Shown piece by piece: positions 10,888 through 22,599 of a stretch of DNA of 64,000 nucleotides. The notes beneath the pieces are model-generated. The model saw only the letters and a program-made list of their open reading frames with translations. It had not been told where the DNA came from and ran no database searches. The DNA comes from Rosa chinensis (Eukaryota > Streptophyta > Magnoliopsida > Rosales > Rosaceae): assembly GCF_002994745.2 (NCBI RefSeq), contig NC_037094.1, positions 39,859,456 through 39,923,455 of the forward strand, given 5' to 3'. Position 1 is the stretch's first letter, and each line of letters begins with the position of its first letter. The translations under genes and the position numbers were made by a program.

Positions 10888-13496
10888 TGTGATGCCCCAG
10901 AAACTCGTGGATGGAGCGGAAGTGTTTCGGATGAATTTTTATTCGGAAAGTATGACTTTAGGGGGGGTTGCAAAGGTTGACTTTTTATTCGTTGGGATTC
11001 TCCAAAAACTTCCTTCATGAAAGTTGTAGAGCGCGTCGATACGAGTTCGTGGATATGTGGAATGCATAAATCGGAGTTCGTATAAGAAAGTTATGGCTAG
11101 CGGAAGAAGTTTTCGTTTTAGTATAAATAGAGGAAAATCAGAAATTAATTTCATTATTTCACTTTCCATTTCCGGAAAGTTTCTTTTCTCTCTCTTCTCT
11201 CTCAGTCGATACCTTCAGTATCGAAGATTTCAGACTGACCCGACCCGAACCCGGTATTCCGACCCGGTCGGAACTTGCATCTCCGGCGACCTCTTCCGGT
11301 GAAACCAGCCCAGAACGACTCGCCTCGTTGCTCCGGTCGTCTCTGTGGTGGCCTCTTACGGCGATTCTCCTTCGCGGTGGCGCTGCAAGGCGGCACAGGT
11401 TGTGGAAATCGGACCCGACCGGAAATCGTAGCTCCGGCGACGGCACGGCTTCAAGTTTCCTTCCTTGGCTTCGTGGGGGTCGTCTGAGTCGATCTATGGT
11501 GTTTGTTTTGATCGGTTTACGTGGAAATCGGTTCAACTCAGTTGGGATTACTGTTTACAGATTGTGAGGTAGTTTTCGATCCCTTAAGCTTGTTTTCTGA
11601 CTTCGAGCTAGTTATGAAAGTTCACAAGCATGCTTAGATGAAGAACTTTGATGTTGGGAGTTTTGTGAAATATTGAGTTTTGGCCGGCGGCGGTGCGCCA
11701 CAGTCTGTGGAGGCGTTCCGGCGGTGTTCCGGCCACTTAAGGAACTGTTTTTGGTATTATATATGTTCTGCTCGTTGATACGAGCGTTTCGATATATAAT
11801 ATGATATGCAAGTTTTGGAGTTCGTTTGGAATTGTTATGATTTTTACAGTTTCATACCGATCGATTTATTCTATCCGTGAGGATTTGAGCGTCCGATCGA
11901 CTTGTGGTTTAGTCACATCGATCGTGGACGTATTCCGGAGATTTTGGGAGGTCTCGGATGTGGTTTCGCCTCGATTGGCTCCACTTTGGGGATTTTAGTT
12001 CAAAACAAGGGTTTCGGACTTAAATCATTTGTGAATCGTTACTAATTTGAGATCATTAGGTGATTAGGTGCTTCTAAAGGTGAATTCGGTTCTGTATAGA
12101 AGACGCAGGGGATTCTGAGGTGAGTAATCTCACGAAGTTCATTCATGAACGGGCTTACCTTTATCGTTTTGAGAGTTATTTAGTTAACTGCAAACTATAG
12201 TTGGTATTAGTAGGCATTCCTGAGCGGATGACTACGTATATATATATTTACGTGAAATATATATGTTTTGGTGGTTTGTGGACTTTGAAACAATATGCAT
12301 GAAATGATGCTTTTTATTGTTTGGGTTGTGGCTTTTGGAAAACAAATGATTTTGGAAATGTTAATTTCGATTTGTTTTGAAAAGAGTTGAGATTTGTGTA
12401 TTTGAGGAACATTTTAGTTCGCGGTTGGTTTATTTAAATATGGGTTTTTACTGGGAGTAATTGATAGGGATCAATTACGGGGAATCTTTCATTTTAGATT
12501 CGTGTAACATTTTGGGTCCATTGTAACTCCTTTAATGTTTTGGTATTTATACCGCGGGTCCAAAGACTTACGAGTTGAGGATCATGGGTGGGAAAATCGG
12601 GACTTCACGCTTTTGGCCGGGTTAGTGAATACGATCAGTTAGAGCTCTAGTCTGTCCGCCGCGCTTGTTTATTGATTTAAACGTGTGAGTTTATCTTGTG
12701 CTTTGTTTATTGATTTAAACGTGACTTGAGTGAGTTTATCTCGTGCTTTGTTTATTGATTTAAACGTGTGAGTTTATCTCGTGCTTGGTTTATTGATTTA
12801 AACGTGATTTGAGTGAGTTTATCTCGCGCTTGTTTATTGATTTAAACATGTGTGTTTATCTCGTGCTTTGTTTATTGATTTAAACGTGTGAGTTTTTCTC
12901 ATGTTTTGTTTATTGATTTAAACGTGATTTGAGTGAGTTTATCTCGTGCTTTGTTTATTGATTTAAACGTGTAAGTTTATCTCGTGATTTGTGTGAGTTT
13001 ATCTCGTGCTTTGTTTATTGATTTAAACGTGTGAGTTATTCTCGTGATTGGCGTGAGTTGTGTGTGGTTTGAGTTACTCATACGGGCTTGCAAAAACTTA
13101 CCGGGTTTGTTGTGTGACAACCCGATACACTATTCAAATGGTGTAGGGGTTAATCCTGCAGGTTAGGATAATCGAGGTTGAGGCAACGAGCTGGCAGCTT
13201 TACGGTAGGAAGCCACCTTTGTGACTTTACCTTTGATAAGGACTTCCGTTGTATAGTTACTCTGAGGAGCCTTTACGTTTTATTTTGTTGTTGACAACTT
13301 AATTCGTAAGCTTGTGTAATATATAACTCTATGGAGCAAGTGTATATTAACTTTGAGGGTTCAAGGCATCAATATGTGTGCAAGTTAAAGGGAAAAAGAT
13401 TCCAGGTATTTTGTATTGATGACTGAACGTTCACGCATGTATAATTATGGGATTATATATATCGATTTTCGTGTGTGTAAAATCAAGGGCGTGACA
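10888..13496 (+). mobile_element. Gypsy LTR (family B), plus orientation, probably solo
   Basis: It starts TGTGATGCCCCAGAAAC and ends AGGGCGTGACA. It matches, inverted, the LTR at 28112-31071 in order: the GATACGAGTTCGTGGA block, a TATA-like AGTATAAATAGAGG (11117), the GTTGGGATT region, TCATACGGGCTTGCAAAAAC and the CGTGACA end. No primer-binding site or polypurine tract adjoins it and Copia sequence lies on both sides, so it is best read as a solo LTR nested in the Copia element. The immediate flanks (ATTTT and ATCAC) do not match, so no target duplication is visible. Confidence 0.75.
12655..13050 (+). repeat. Minisatellite inside the Gypsy LTR (TTGTTTATTGATTTAAACGTG unit)
   Basis: About eight to nine imperfect units of 38-50 bp built from GCTTTGTTTATTGATTTAA plus ACGTGTGAGTTTATCTC, some with an extra ATTTGAGTG. 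It lies between the GTTAGAGCTCTAGTCTGTC block and the TACGGGCTTGCAAAAAC block of the LTR. Confidence 0.85.
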
Positions 13497-13699
13497 ATCA
13501 CAGTTCCTAATACGGCTACACATACAAAGGGTGTAAGTACGCCATTAGGAAATGATGTCTTAGTGATATAATAATAAATCAAGATGGTTGATGCTAATGG
13601 ACAAAATATTTTTGACCTGAAACTTGGTTTGGGTTCGCCACCACCCAATGAACATCTTCACTCCAAAGAAAGCGATAGATTTTTGAACGCATTTTTTTA

Positions 13700-14300
13700 G
13701 CATGGTCAAAATAAGACAGTCTTCCCGCCGTTAGGGGGAGGAAAGATTAATGTCATTTGAATAGCGACGTGAATTTGTGTGGATTATATCCACCAGGTCT
13801 AAAGTTTTAAGCTCCCAAAACAGGGAAGATTATACAAGCCCTATAATGCTCATACACGAGATTATAAGTAAAAAGATCCACATTCATTACATGACTCATC
13901 TATGAGAGATGATTGTTCAAGAAGTGACAATGTATGCCCCAGAAGTACCCAGTATCAATAAGCTTATTACAGCTAATGCATGCATATAAGAATGTGTGGG
14001 ATCTATGATTGTTGATCATCGATGATCATTTACATTTGGTAGCTACTAAAAATCTTTAAGGATTGTATGGACGCTATACCACGTTTCACCATGAATGTCG
14101 ACAAGGTATATTATTGGCCAAATTGGAAAGAGGCAATTCCAATGAAATTGAATATTTGAAACGTGATGGAATTCTTGCTTAGACCTTTAACCCTACAAGG
14201 TACAAAAGGGTATTTATTGAAGTGAAGATAAATCACAATGGCACAATGTCTATTTATAAATAGACATGAGATTATGAATACCTTCCCTTATACGAATAAC
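13700..14300 (+). pseudogene. Copia pol remnant (reverse transcriptase start)
   Basis: Around 14110-14170 the reading WPNWKEAI...ELN, with a KRDGI continuation after a frame change, matches the conserved WKEA-type start of Copia reverse transcriptase. Stops and frameshifts follow at once. This is sequence evidence only, from short motifs; nothing functional remains. Confidence 0.45.
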
Positions 14301-15039
14301 AATTTTCTATAAGTACAGTGTTACATATAGCTGTTATATTGACGAGAGATTTATGGCACGTTGTCATAGTATATTATGAAGATCTTAAAGACACATTGCT
14401 AAAAGCAAAATCTCAAAAATAAAGTGTCATTATAAGCGAATTGCTTATTAAATCCTCAAGGGATTCAAATACATGAATGATTCAAATGTAAGTGCAAGAA
14501 AGGTTGAAAGAGCCTGAAGCTCACTCATGGAATCAAAGAGTCTTAAGCTAGTGAATGTACTCATTCCGTTATAGTAAACGCGACCCAAATTGCCTCGATG
14601 AGTACTATGACAAGACTAAGAAATCAAATTCAAATTGTGATTTTAGTGTTGCAACATGTTTTAACTTTCGCGAGGTTATGAATTACTTAGAGCTCTTGAA
14701 GAGCGTATATGAAACGTATCAATACACAAAGATATTGATGTGTATGGCTAGGTATGCCATAATGATTTTCAATGTTTTAAGCTATACAAAGTTAAATGTG
14801 TCAATTTCTTTATATTGTTTAGCTATTACTTAGTGTATGAATTTAGCATATGAGATTGTTTCTAACCTTATTATATGAGGTAAGACTTATTGAAAATCGT
14901 CTAGCTTTGTTGGTATTGCTTTAACTTTGTAGGTATGAAAATTTGTGATGAGCCCCTATATGCAAAGCACACATGGTCTCATTTCAGTGATAGACACATC
15001 AAACTACCATACATGGTGCATGTAGGCTATCGCATATAT

Positions 15040-15100
15040 AAATGAGGCTTGCAATAATCAGGGGGAGATTCTCATCAGGGGGAGCATCCTACTACCTAGG
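15040..15100 (+). other. Copia polypurine tract region
   Basis: CAGGGGGAGATTCTC and CAGGGGGAGCATCC occur twice within 20 bases upstream of the 3' LTR. Such G-rich purine tracts prime plus-strand synthesis in Copia elements. Confidence 0.55.
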
Positions 15101-15239
15101 ACATATGCGCGTTGTGCTCTTTTTGTCCTTCGACCAGGGTTATTTTTGTCCCACTGGGTTTTTGTTACCTGACAAGGTTTTTAACGAGACAACAATAAGC
15201 GCGTCCAATACCATCATTCATTGGTGGACATCCAAGGAG

Positions 15240-15403
15240 TGTTGTAAATATTATTATCTATATGGTTGTCCACGTAAATACTTATTAGTTATGTACTTTG
15301 ATGTAAATCTTACCTCTATATAAAGGAGGCTAATGAGACTGAATGAGAACACTTCTATTTCCTCCCAACTATTTTCTCTCCATCTTCTCTCTACTTTAAA
15401 ACA
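15240..15403 (+). repeat. Copia 3' LTR
   Basis: 164 bp, same start (TGTTGTAAATATTATTATC) and length as the 5' LTR at 7259. A T run follows directly. Confidence 0.8.
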
Positions 15404-16010
15404 TAACTTTTTTTTTTTTTTTGAAATTTTGCAAGTGCACAAAGGCTGATGACTTGTATATGGAAATGAATATCTTTCCCACAAATATTTTCGGAATTCA
15501 AATTCTATTCTATTTTAAAACTTGCGAAAGAAGAAAAGAAAATCTAATTTAACACTTGCTCGAAGTATCATTGAAGTCAAGCAAGAAGTACCTACCCGAA
15601 GCCATCACCAAATTGCACGTGGGTGTTCTGGCAAGTAGGTCTTTGGTGATGAGTGTCTTGATTGGGATTCTGCAGTGGGATAGTTTTCTACATGAAAATT
15701 AGCTAAAACCGAGACAAAGAAGCACAGCCCAAGAAACTGTTTCTTGAAGGACTGTATCAACGACATGTAGTAAGTTGAATTTCTGAGATTATAACAACTT
15801 CATTTTTCTGTGCTTTTTATCTCAGCAGTTAGATTCATTTTCCCTTACATTCTCTCAAAAATTGTTTTGTAGGTGGGCAGAGTCATTCTGTAAAAATTAA
15901 ATTTAAAGAAAAGTAGGATTTGTGGCTCAATCAACATACAGAACATAAAATATAATAAATCTCTCATTCCAAATATAATTAAAATTACAGAAGATCTCTT
16001 AAAATATCAC
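15404..16010. other. Intergenic, downstream of the bromodomain gene
   Basis: AT-rich unique sequence. The part next to 16010 should be the 3' UTR of the minus-strand bromodomain gene. I see no other gene or repeat in it. Confidence 0.5.
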
Positions 16011-19000
16011 CTACTTCATAAGCATGTTAATAACTGCATGAATTGAGCTAGTATGAGAAGTGCGATGCTGAACAAGTGAATGAGGTCCACTCCAGATAGA
16101 CTTGCTATTCTTGGGGAAGAGAATCCCGCATAGATCCACAAGCATGGGATTTTCAAATTGCAAGTTTTCAGATGCCTTTACTTTCTTATGTATTTCTTGC
16201 GCTTCCTGCAACAAAATTACCTTGCTGAATAAATTTCCAGATAAAAAATAAAAAAAACTCATAAAATCTAATATGAATAACGTGCACCTTTTGAGGTAGG
16301 AGCTTCCTAAACCACCCAGGCGATTAGATTGTTAAAGCAATAAAGGAAAAGGTGTGGATCCACTCTGAGCTCAATTCTGTTAACTGGTTGCATTTTTTGT
16401 GCTCATTTGAATGTTCAACAAAAAGGTCAAAAACCTCAAACCCCTGTTATATCAACTCTCCTCTCCTCAATGAAAAGATCATTGGCTTTCTAACGATTTT
16501 AACTATAAGATGAAGATGGGGTAGGGTTGAAGTTCTCCACAAACTTGGTGCTAGTTAGTGTTATGTAAGGATGATAATTTAAAGTTTTATTTTCTCATTT
16601 TCTGTTTCCTCTCATTAGCTTTATAAATCATTTTTTTTCCTGATACGATGACACAACATATGACATTACTATAGCTAAATAAATAGTTGATTCCAAAAAA
16701 GAGAAAATAGTGTACCTTCTCTTTATTATCTGCTTCAATTGCTCCTTCATGCTTATCAGTTTGCATCGCAGCATCAAGCTTTTCAGTTATCATTGGTTGC
16801 AATTGTTCATTAGGCTCCTCTCTTGATTTGTCAAGCTGCTGTAGTCCCTCACCATTACCTTCATCTTTCATCTCCATCTCACTCTCTTCCTCCTCATCCT
16901 CTTCATCGTCATCCTCCTCCTCCTCCTGCTTCTCCCTTGATGGGCAATCAAACTGCTGCTTGGATACCCCCATTTTCACCTCTTCTGTTTCTTCCACCGT
17001 AGCATCTGCATTCGGGTCCAATGATCCATCCATATCCGAAGATGAATTTTCACCAGAAGGACTCTCCGCATGTGAAGATTCCTTTAAGAGAGGAAAGAGA
17101 TTTTATTATCCCGAGAATATTCAGAAGTATGATAATAACACCAACAATAAAAAAATTTAATTACAGTGGCACATGTTTTTCCACAAGTATAACATCAATG
17201 TTCTAGGAAGTCTGTTTCTATGTATCATCACCAACTTTAATCTTTGTTTGTTTGTTTGTTTTTTTTTGGGTCATGGAGTGGAAAGCTTCCAGCTATCAAG
17301 TAGCCAAAGAACTAATGTAAAGGGTGGAACCAGCCCACAGAAATGGCGCGATCCCAGACTCAAGGAAATAGAACAACTGGGAAGAAAGTCATACACTTGC
17401 AGGTGTCACTTAACACATGAGCTCAAAATAAGAATTTTTACTTTGTTTCTGTTAAATAGATGACAGGAACTTACTCTCCAATAAATAATCTAAGCTAAAA
17501 TCTTCACTAGACAGAGTACTTTACCAAATAGGCAAAGACGGACTGAGAGAGGAAAGAGGTGAGTTATAACTATTGAGTAAAGTAAAACTTACAAAAAGAG
17601 TACCAAAATTACCACACCTTAGTTATTGTGGCTACAATAATACTCTTTATCAAAAGAGAGCAAGAGAACTCATCTAAATAAATTACCTTAGGCAACTGAA
17701 TAAGAAGAGGACCCAATCCATTCTTTTTCCCCAAAAATAAAAATAAATAAATAAATAAATCTCACAAAAAGTACCATACAACTTTGTCAATAGTTATTCC
17801 TCTGTTCTTTGTTTACTCATAAACTTTTTTTTTTTTTTTTGTGTGTACAGAATGAGGTAATCCAAACAATATCAGCTCAACTGGTTGTGCTACTATTCTC
17901 ATGAACAAAAAAAACCAGTTTCTCGTGCAAAAAGTACTGTTAAGACAGCCTATTCTAAATTCATTTCTTCTACAAAGAGCATAATTCTATTTGAAATGCC
18001 TATATTGTAGGAATGTGAAAACAACCACAAAGAGCACATAATATCCGTCAAGATAACAGTAAACCAAACACAACTCTGATCGGCAAATGTGATAAAAGGA
18101 GCTTGCAATGAATTAATAGGGATCTATTGGCTTACGTCAATATTTTCATAGCAAATCTCATAGCAGGTATTCAAATTGAAATTCAATCAGTCATTTCAAC
18201 CGGTGGCTAAACCTTCAATTTACCTCTTGCCTGAACTCCTGGGAAAGATTATTATCACTAGCTCCAAGTGGGCTTTTAACAATATGAGCATTCTCCTCAC
18301 GCTCCCTTCTACGGCGTTTTAGAACACAAATAGCACATAAGCAGTCGGATTTGTGACGCCTTCTGCAAATGGAAGGAGCATAAGAACATAAGAAAAGATC
18401 TTTTGAACACTAAACAGTGAGAGAAAATGATACAGTAGCTACAGCCTACAGCTTCCATAGGAGAAGAAGTACCTGATTTGGGAGCCAAATAAGCTCACAC
18501 GACATTATAACTAAAGCCTTTTTGTTGCAAAAATAAATGTCCTATGTATAGGAGTCAAGCAATGAAAGATACGTAAACAGAATAAATCAAGAATCGTTCT
18601 AAATTAATATTAAGTTATACTATAACTGTGTCTAGCGGTATCAAGAGTTTATTTGAGTCCTAGTCGAAATACTATGTATTTAGTCATCTATGGGTGGTGT
18701 CTTGTTTAGGGAGTCTTATATGATGCTTTAATTAGAAGGAATGAATGAAAATTAAGAAATAGCTATTTCATTCATTCCAATCTGTTTCTCTGTTCTTTGT
18801 TTATGCATATTTTTTTTATGGTGTCTTGTACAGAACAACGTTAATATATGCTATCTCTTGTACAGAAAATCAGATTGCAATGAATGAAAATGAGTGTTGT
18901 TGAAGGCTTGGTGCTATGATATCTCCTGCCCAGCCTTGTAAGTCTCTCTTGTCCCTTCATTCTCTTTCTCTACTGTTTTTTCAAAGCCATAAACTTCATT

Positions 19001-21711
19001 TCTTTTCTTAAACTATTCCATATATTAACATAACTATCATTCTAATCCACCATAATCCTACACAACAGTCCCCTTGTGTTGTCGTAAATGCTACTGATGA
19101 GACAAAAAATATTCTAAATAGAAAAACTACAAGTTCAAACATACAGCTTCCAAAAATTCTAGGCAGAAAGAAATGATCATTCATGTTTGTCATTTTGATA
19201 TGAAACATTAACAGCAATTTATTTCTGGTTGTGTTGATTGCAAGGGGAAAAACTATAGTATAACAAGCATGAGTACATTACTTAGTTGCCTACATACACA
19301 TTGATGGCAGAAGAAAATCAACTATAACAGTTTTGATCTACTTTGCCTGACACTTGTATTGAACATGTTATCGCTGTAAACAATCTCATTCCTTTCCAAA
19401 CCCCATAATTCTCTCCGCCAGAAAACAAAGGGAAATTGATGAAAGTGTCATGGGCTCATGGTATTTTTTATTTTATTTTTTATTTTTAAATTTGACAATG
19501 ATGTCAAATAATGATTATATACATAAGCTCCTAGCTACTGTAATTCCAGCTAAGTTGATTCAACCATTCACAAGTAGAACATTGCTTGACAACCAAAACA
19601 AAATTGAAAATAACGTAAACCAGACAGTGTTTAAGGAAGGGTATGTTGGCATTAACAGGAAATAAACAAAAAATGTTGTTCCACAATAGAAAGGTACTCC
19701 AAGGCTTCAACTTAACAAGGGCAAAGAAGCTATTATGAGCTGATGAAGGGCTTCAAACCTACCCATATATCAGACAAGAAGGGTATTACACTATGATTTT
19801 AACTATACTAGTTAACGAGGTCTGAGAACAGACTTCCTCCAACACCAGAATGGTGCTTGGTTGCTGCACAAAAGCCATTCATTATGGCTTGTTTCTATTA
19901 TATAAAATCCAGATCCAACACCTCTCTTCTCCTGATTTATGTTTCTATTATATAAATCCAGATCCAGACTTCCCCACTTGAATTTTAACTTAAACAAAAT
20001 GCAAAAACACAAAAAACAAAAAGAAAGGTGTATGGAAAGTAATAAACTCAAACAAGTTCCAGATCATAGGTTTGAAAGTTGCGAGTTACAAAAAAAGGCA
20101 AACCGAGATGCAGAAACATACCCATGACCCTTTCGTGTCTTCTGTTTTATTTGGCCACCTTTCATATGTACTTTCCCTTGATCAGATGGTGAGATATTCT
20201 CTTGACTGCTTTCAACACCTAAAATGAGAAAGACTAACAATGCTTAGACCGCTGTGTAATAGCATTTCTTAAGTCTGTAACAATAAACAGAAGAGCACGA
20301 TAAGCCATAAAGAAGTGCTGAACAATCTTTATAAGCACTCAAGTCCAGATACTAACCTGATATAACCATTTTGTGACATGGTCTAAGCAGCATATATTTT
20401 ATGCAACAGAAGCAGAAAAGAAAAACTAACTATATATAAATTGGTCAGAGCCAGAAAATGAACATGTAACAAATGGTGAAAAAAAGTAAAATTTAGGAGA
20501 CCCTCACCACTAGTTCCCGTCGACTGTCCACTATATAACCCAGCTGCTGTCCAATACTTTGCAAAATTCTTCTTCACCCGCCTCATAAGATCCAAAATGT
20601 AGTCGCCCTTATTGTTATACTTATAACAGTTGTCCCAAATATACTGAACATCTTTGTATACGTCCTCAGAATTTCTATATTTAATACCCAGTTCAAGGTT
20701 GCTGCAAATTGTTCCCAAGTCCATTGGTGTATCTATCACATCAAAATAATCCTGGTTGAAGACAAAACCCAGCCCACGCCACCCCCAAAAAGTAAAATCA
20801 ATTCAATTAATAGGAATATTCAACAACAATACACGTGTCTGAGCAGAATCATATTAGTTTTGGAGCATGCAGGTGTTAGTTCCATACTTACAGGTATTCC
20901 TAAAGCTTCAGGATTGACAGGGACATTAAAAGGTTCAGCAGCATCCATTTTCATTACCTTCTTTATAACCTATGAGTTGGATAATAAAGACAATATAAGT
21001 GCTATTATGCAAATTAAACATGATATAAAAAGAATCCCATGACAACAAGTTAAAAACTTCAAAACAAAAGATTTATCAGCATACCGTGAGTGAAGTATCT
21101 AACTCTTGCTTATTGTATCGAGATTCCAGATGAGGCCTGTGCAGTTCTTTTTCATGCGGACTCTCACTCCGTGCGGGTACAGGATCACTATGGCTAATAC
21201 TTGACCCCAGTGACTTGGATGGTTTAATCTTTATACTCCCAGCTTTCTTTGAAACATTGCCAGATTTCATTTTAGACAATGAATTTGCACTATCCTCCAT
21301 TTTCTCAGACAGCACACCTTGTCTTTCCAAACCCATTTGTTGACTACTCTTATCTGTATCACTTAGTGTGTATGCCTCAGAAGAAGTGAGCTGAGATTCC
21401 TTTGTTTTGGGAGTCACAAGCTTCACTTTAACTCTCCCCACTGATTTCCCACCCCCCCTACCAATCGAACCATCGGGATTAATATTGGCAACATTGTAAT
21501 GCTGGTGCTGTTGTTGCTGCTGCTGATCCGTCCCGGTTGACGAAGGGGTATCAACCTCCATTCCAGAATCATCTATATTATCATCGTTATCGCCACCGCC
21601 GCCGCCAGACTCATCCAAATTTTCGTTCTCCTCCAAATTTACAACAACAACCGGCACAGAAGGACCTTTAGGCTTTCCTTTCTTGTTCTTGTGCCCACGC
21701 TTCCGCTTCAT
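16011..21711 (-). CDS. Plant bromodomain-containing protein (Arabidopsis At5g46550/At1g58025-like)
   Basis: Minus strand. Coding exons 21711-21085, 20969-20892, 20751-20508, 20218-20122, 18362-18224, 17081-16716 and 16205-16011; every junction is GT-AG and all phases agree, giving 581 residues. Order: basic start MKRKRGHKNKKGKPKG, acidic and Q-rich low-complexity region (to about 209), bromodomain (about 210-305) with PMDLGTI and the acetyl-lysine-binding Asn (281) in DNCYKYN, a linker, a Cys/Arg block HKSDCLCAICVLKRRRRERE (exon 5), a long Glu/Asp run (exon 6), and a conserved tail with NPMLVDLCGILFP. Bromodomains bind acetylated histone tails; the nearest Arabidopsis proteins (from memory) are reported as SWI/SNF-associated, so a chromatin role is likely. 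Subfamily assignment is less certain than the domain. Confidence 0.88.
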
Positions 21712-21751
21712 GTCTGACCTGCTCTTCTTCCACGCTGCATAAGCTCAATTC

Positions 21752-22133
21752 CTTAAAACAAAGATTACAGCATGCAATTTTGAAAAAGAAGAGATTACAG
21801 ATTCAGTTTTTGAGCAACAACTAATAACTCATTGATGGCGCACAATAACAGTTGCAGGTCTCCAATACTAACACAAATATTGTATAATTTTACTAAAAGA
21901 GAATTTCAATAATGTAAGCAGGGATACTCCCTACTTTTGAGTCAAAACATATACAGAGTCTGCTCTAAAAACAAGAGAACGAACCAAATTGTCTTGGAAA
22001 CAGGCGAACGAAACAAGAGTTGAAAACCCTAAATTAAACCTTGCTGGACGAGAACCGAGCGCTCCGTCAAAAATCGAAATCACAGTCAATTACATTGAAA
22101 AGAAGAAGCAGAGAGGATCGCCGAATACAGTAC
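21752..22133 (-). other. Probable 5' UTR intron of the bromodomain gene
   Basis: On the - strand CAGAG|GTACTG at 22134/22133 is a donor and TTTTAAG|GAATTG at 21752/21751 an acceptor. An in-frame stop lies just upstream of the ATG at 21711, so the start is fixed and this intron would be in the leader. Inferred from splice motifs only. Confidence 0.45.
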
Positions 22134-22219
22134 CTCTGAATTTTTGAACACGATGATATCCTTCACTTTTTCCTCTTTTTGTTTTTCTCGTTCTTTTGGG
22201 TTAATATGTTTCCCTTGTA

Positions 22220-22390
22220 TTAGGCCTCATCATATGACCCTTGGGACCTAAGCCCGCCCGGCCCGGCCCTTCCATTAGGGCGGACCGGCCCGATCCTTTC
22301 TCAAATAGGGTAGGGTAAGGGTCATGCAAATGAAACCCGGCCTTATCCTACGGCCCGGCCCTGCCCGGCCCTAAAATTTATATTTTATTT
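22220..22390. repeat. GGGCC/CCCGG-rich block
   Basis: Dense CCCGGCCC and GGCCCGG motifs, far more GC-rich than the surroundings. A similar block at 24335-24415 (CGGCCCTAACGG, TTCGGGCGGG, GGGTTAGC) faces it and the 505-bp repeat array lies between, so the two may be ends of one transposable element. That link is inference. Confidence 0.4.
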
Positions 22391-22599
22391 TTATTATTTT
22401 TCTATATTACATATTTACATAAAAAGAAATAAGAAATATGTTATTTTAGAGAATGGGTATTAGATTGAACTTTTGAACCCAATTAATTTATGTAAATCTA
22501 ATTTTTATATCATACACTCCAAAGAGAATGGACACTAATTTTTTTATAAATCTATATTTATATATCATACACTCCAAAGAGAACCTCTATCAATTCAAA

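Larger units (their letters stand above)
7259..15403 (+). mobile_element. Decayed Copia LTR retrotransposon
   Basis: Two near-identical 164-bp LTRs bound it: 7259-7422 and 15240-15403, both starting TGTTGTAAATATTATTATC and ending in ACA. Flanks TAATT and TAACT are a one-mismatch 5-bp duplication. Before the 3' LTR lie a polypurine run AGGGGGAG (15058-15090) and the block CTTCGACCAGGG...GTTTTTAACGAGACAAC, familiar from the 3' part of plant Copia elements. About 5.5 kb remains after removing the nested Gypsy LTR. The coding region is heavily decayed: a Copia reverse-transcriptase start (NWKEAI) is still readable near 14120. No open polyprotein survives. Confidence 0.8.

Noticed and set aside
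12655..13050. Possible CRISPR-like spaced repeats
   Set aside because: Units are contiguous, imperfect and lie in an LTR of a eukaryotic retrotransposon; a minisatellite explains them.
10888..13496. Target-site duplication around the plus-strand family B LTR
   Set aside because: The flanking pentamers ATTTT and ATCAC do not match under any boundary shift I tried, so none is claimed.
16828..17160. Plus-strand Ser-rich frame of 110 codons
   Set aside because: It is the reverse of the Glu/Asp-rich exon 6 of the bromodomain gene; GAA/GAG runs read as serine codons on the other strand.
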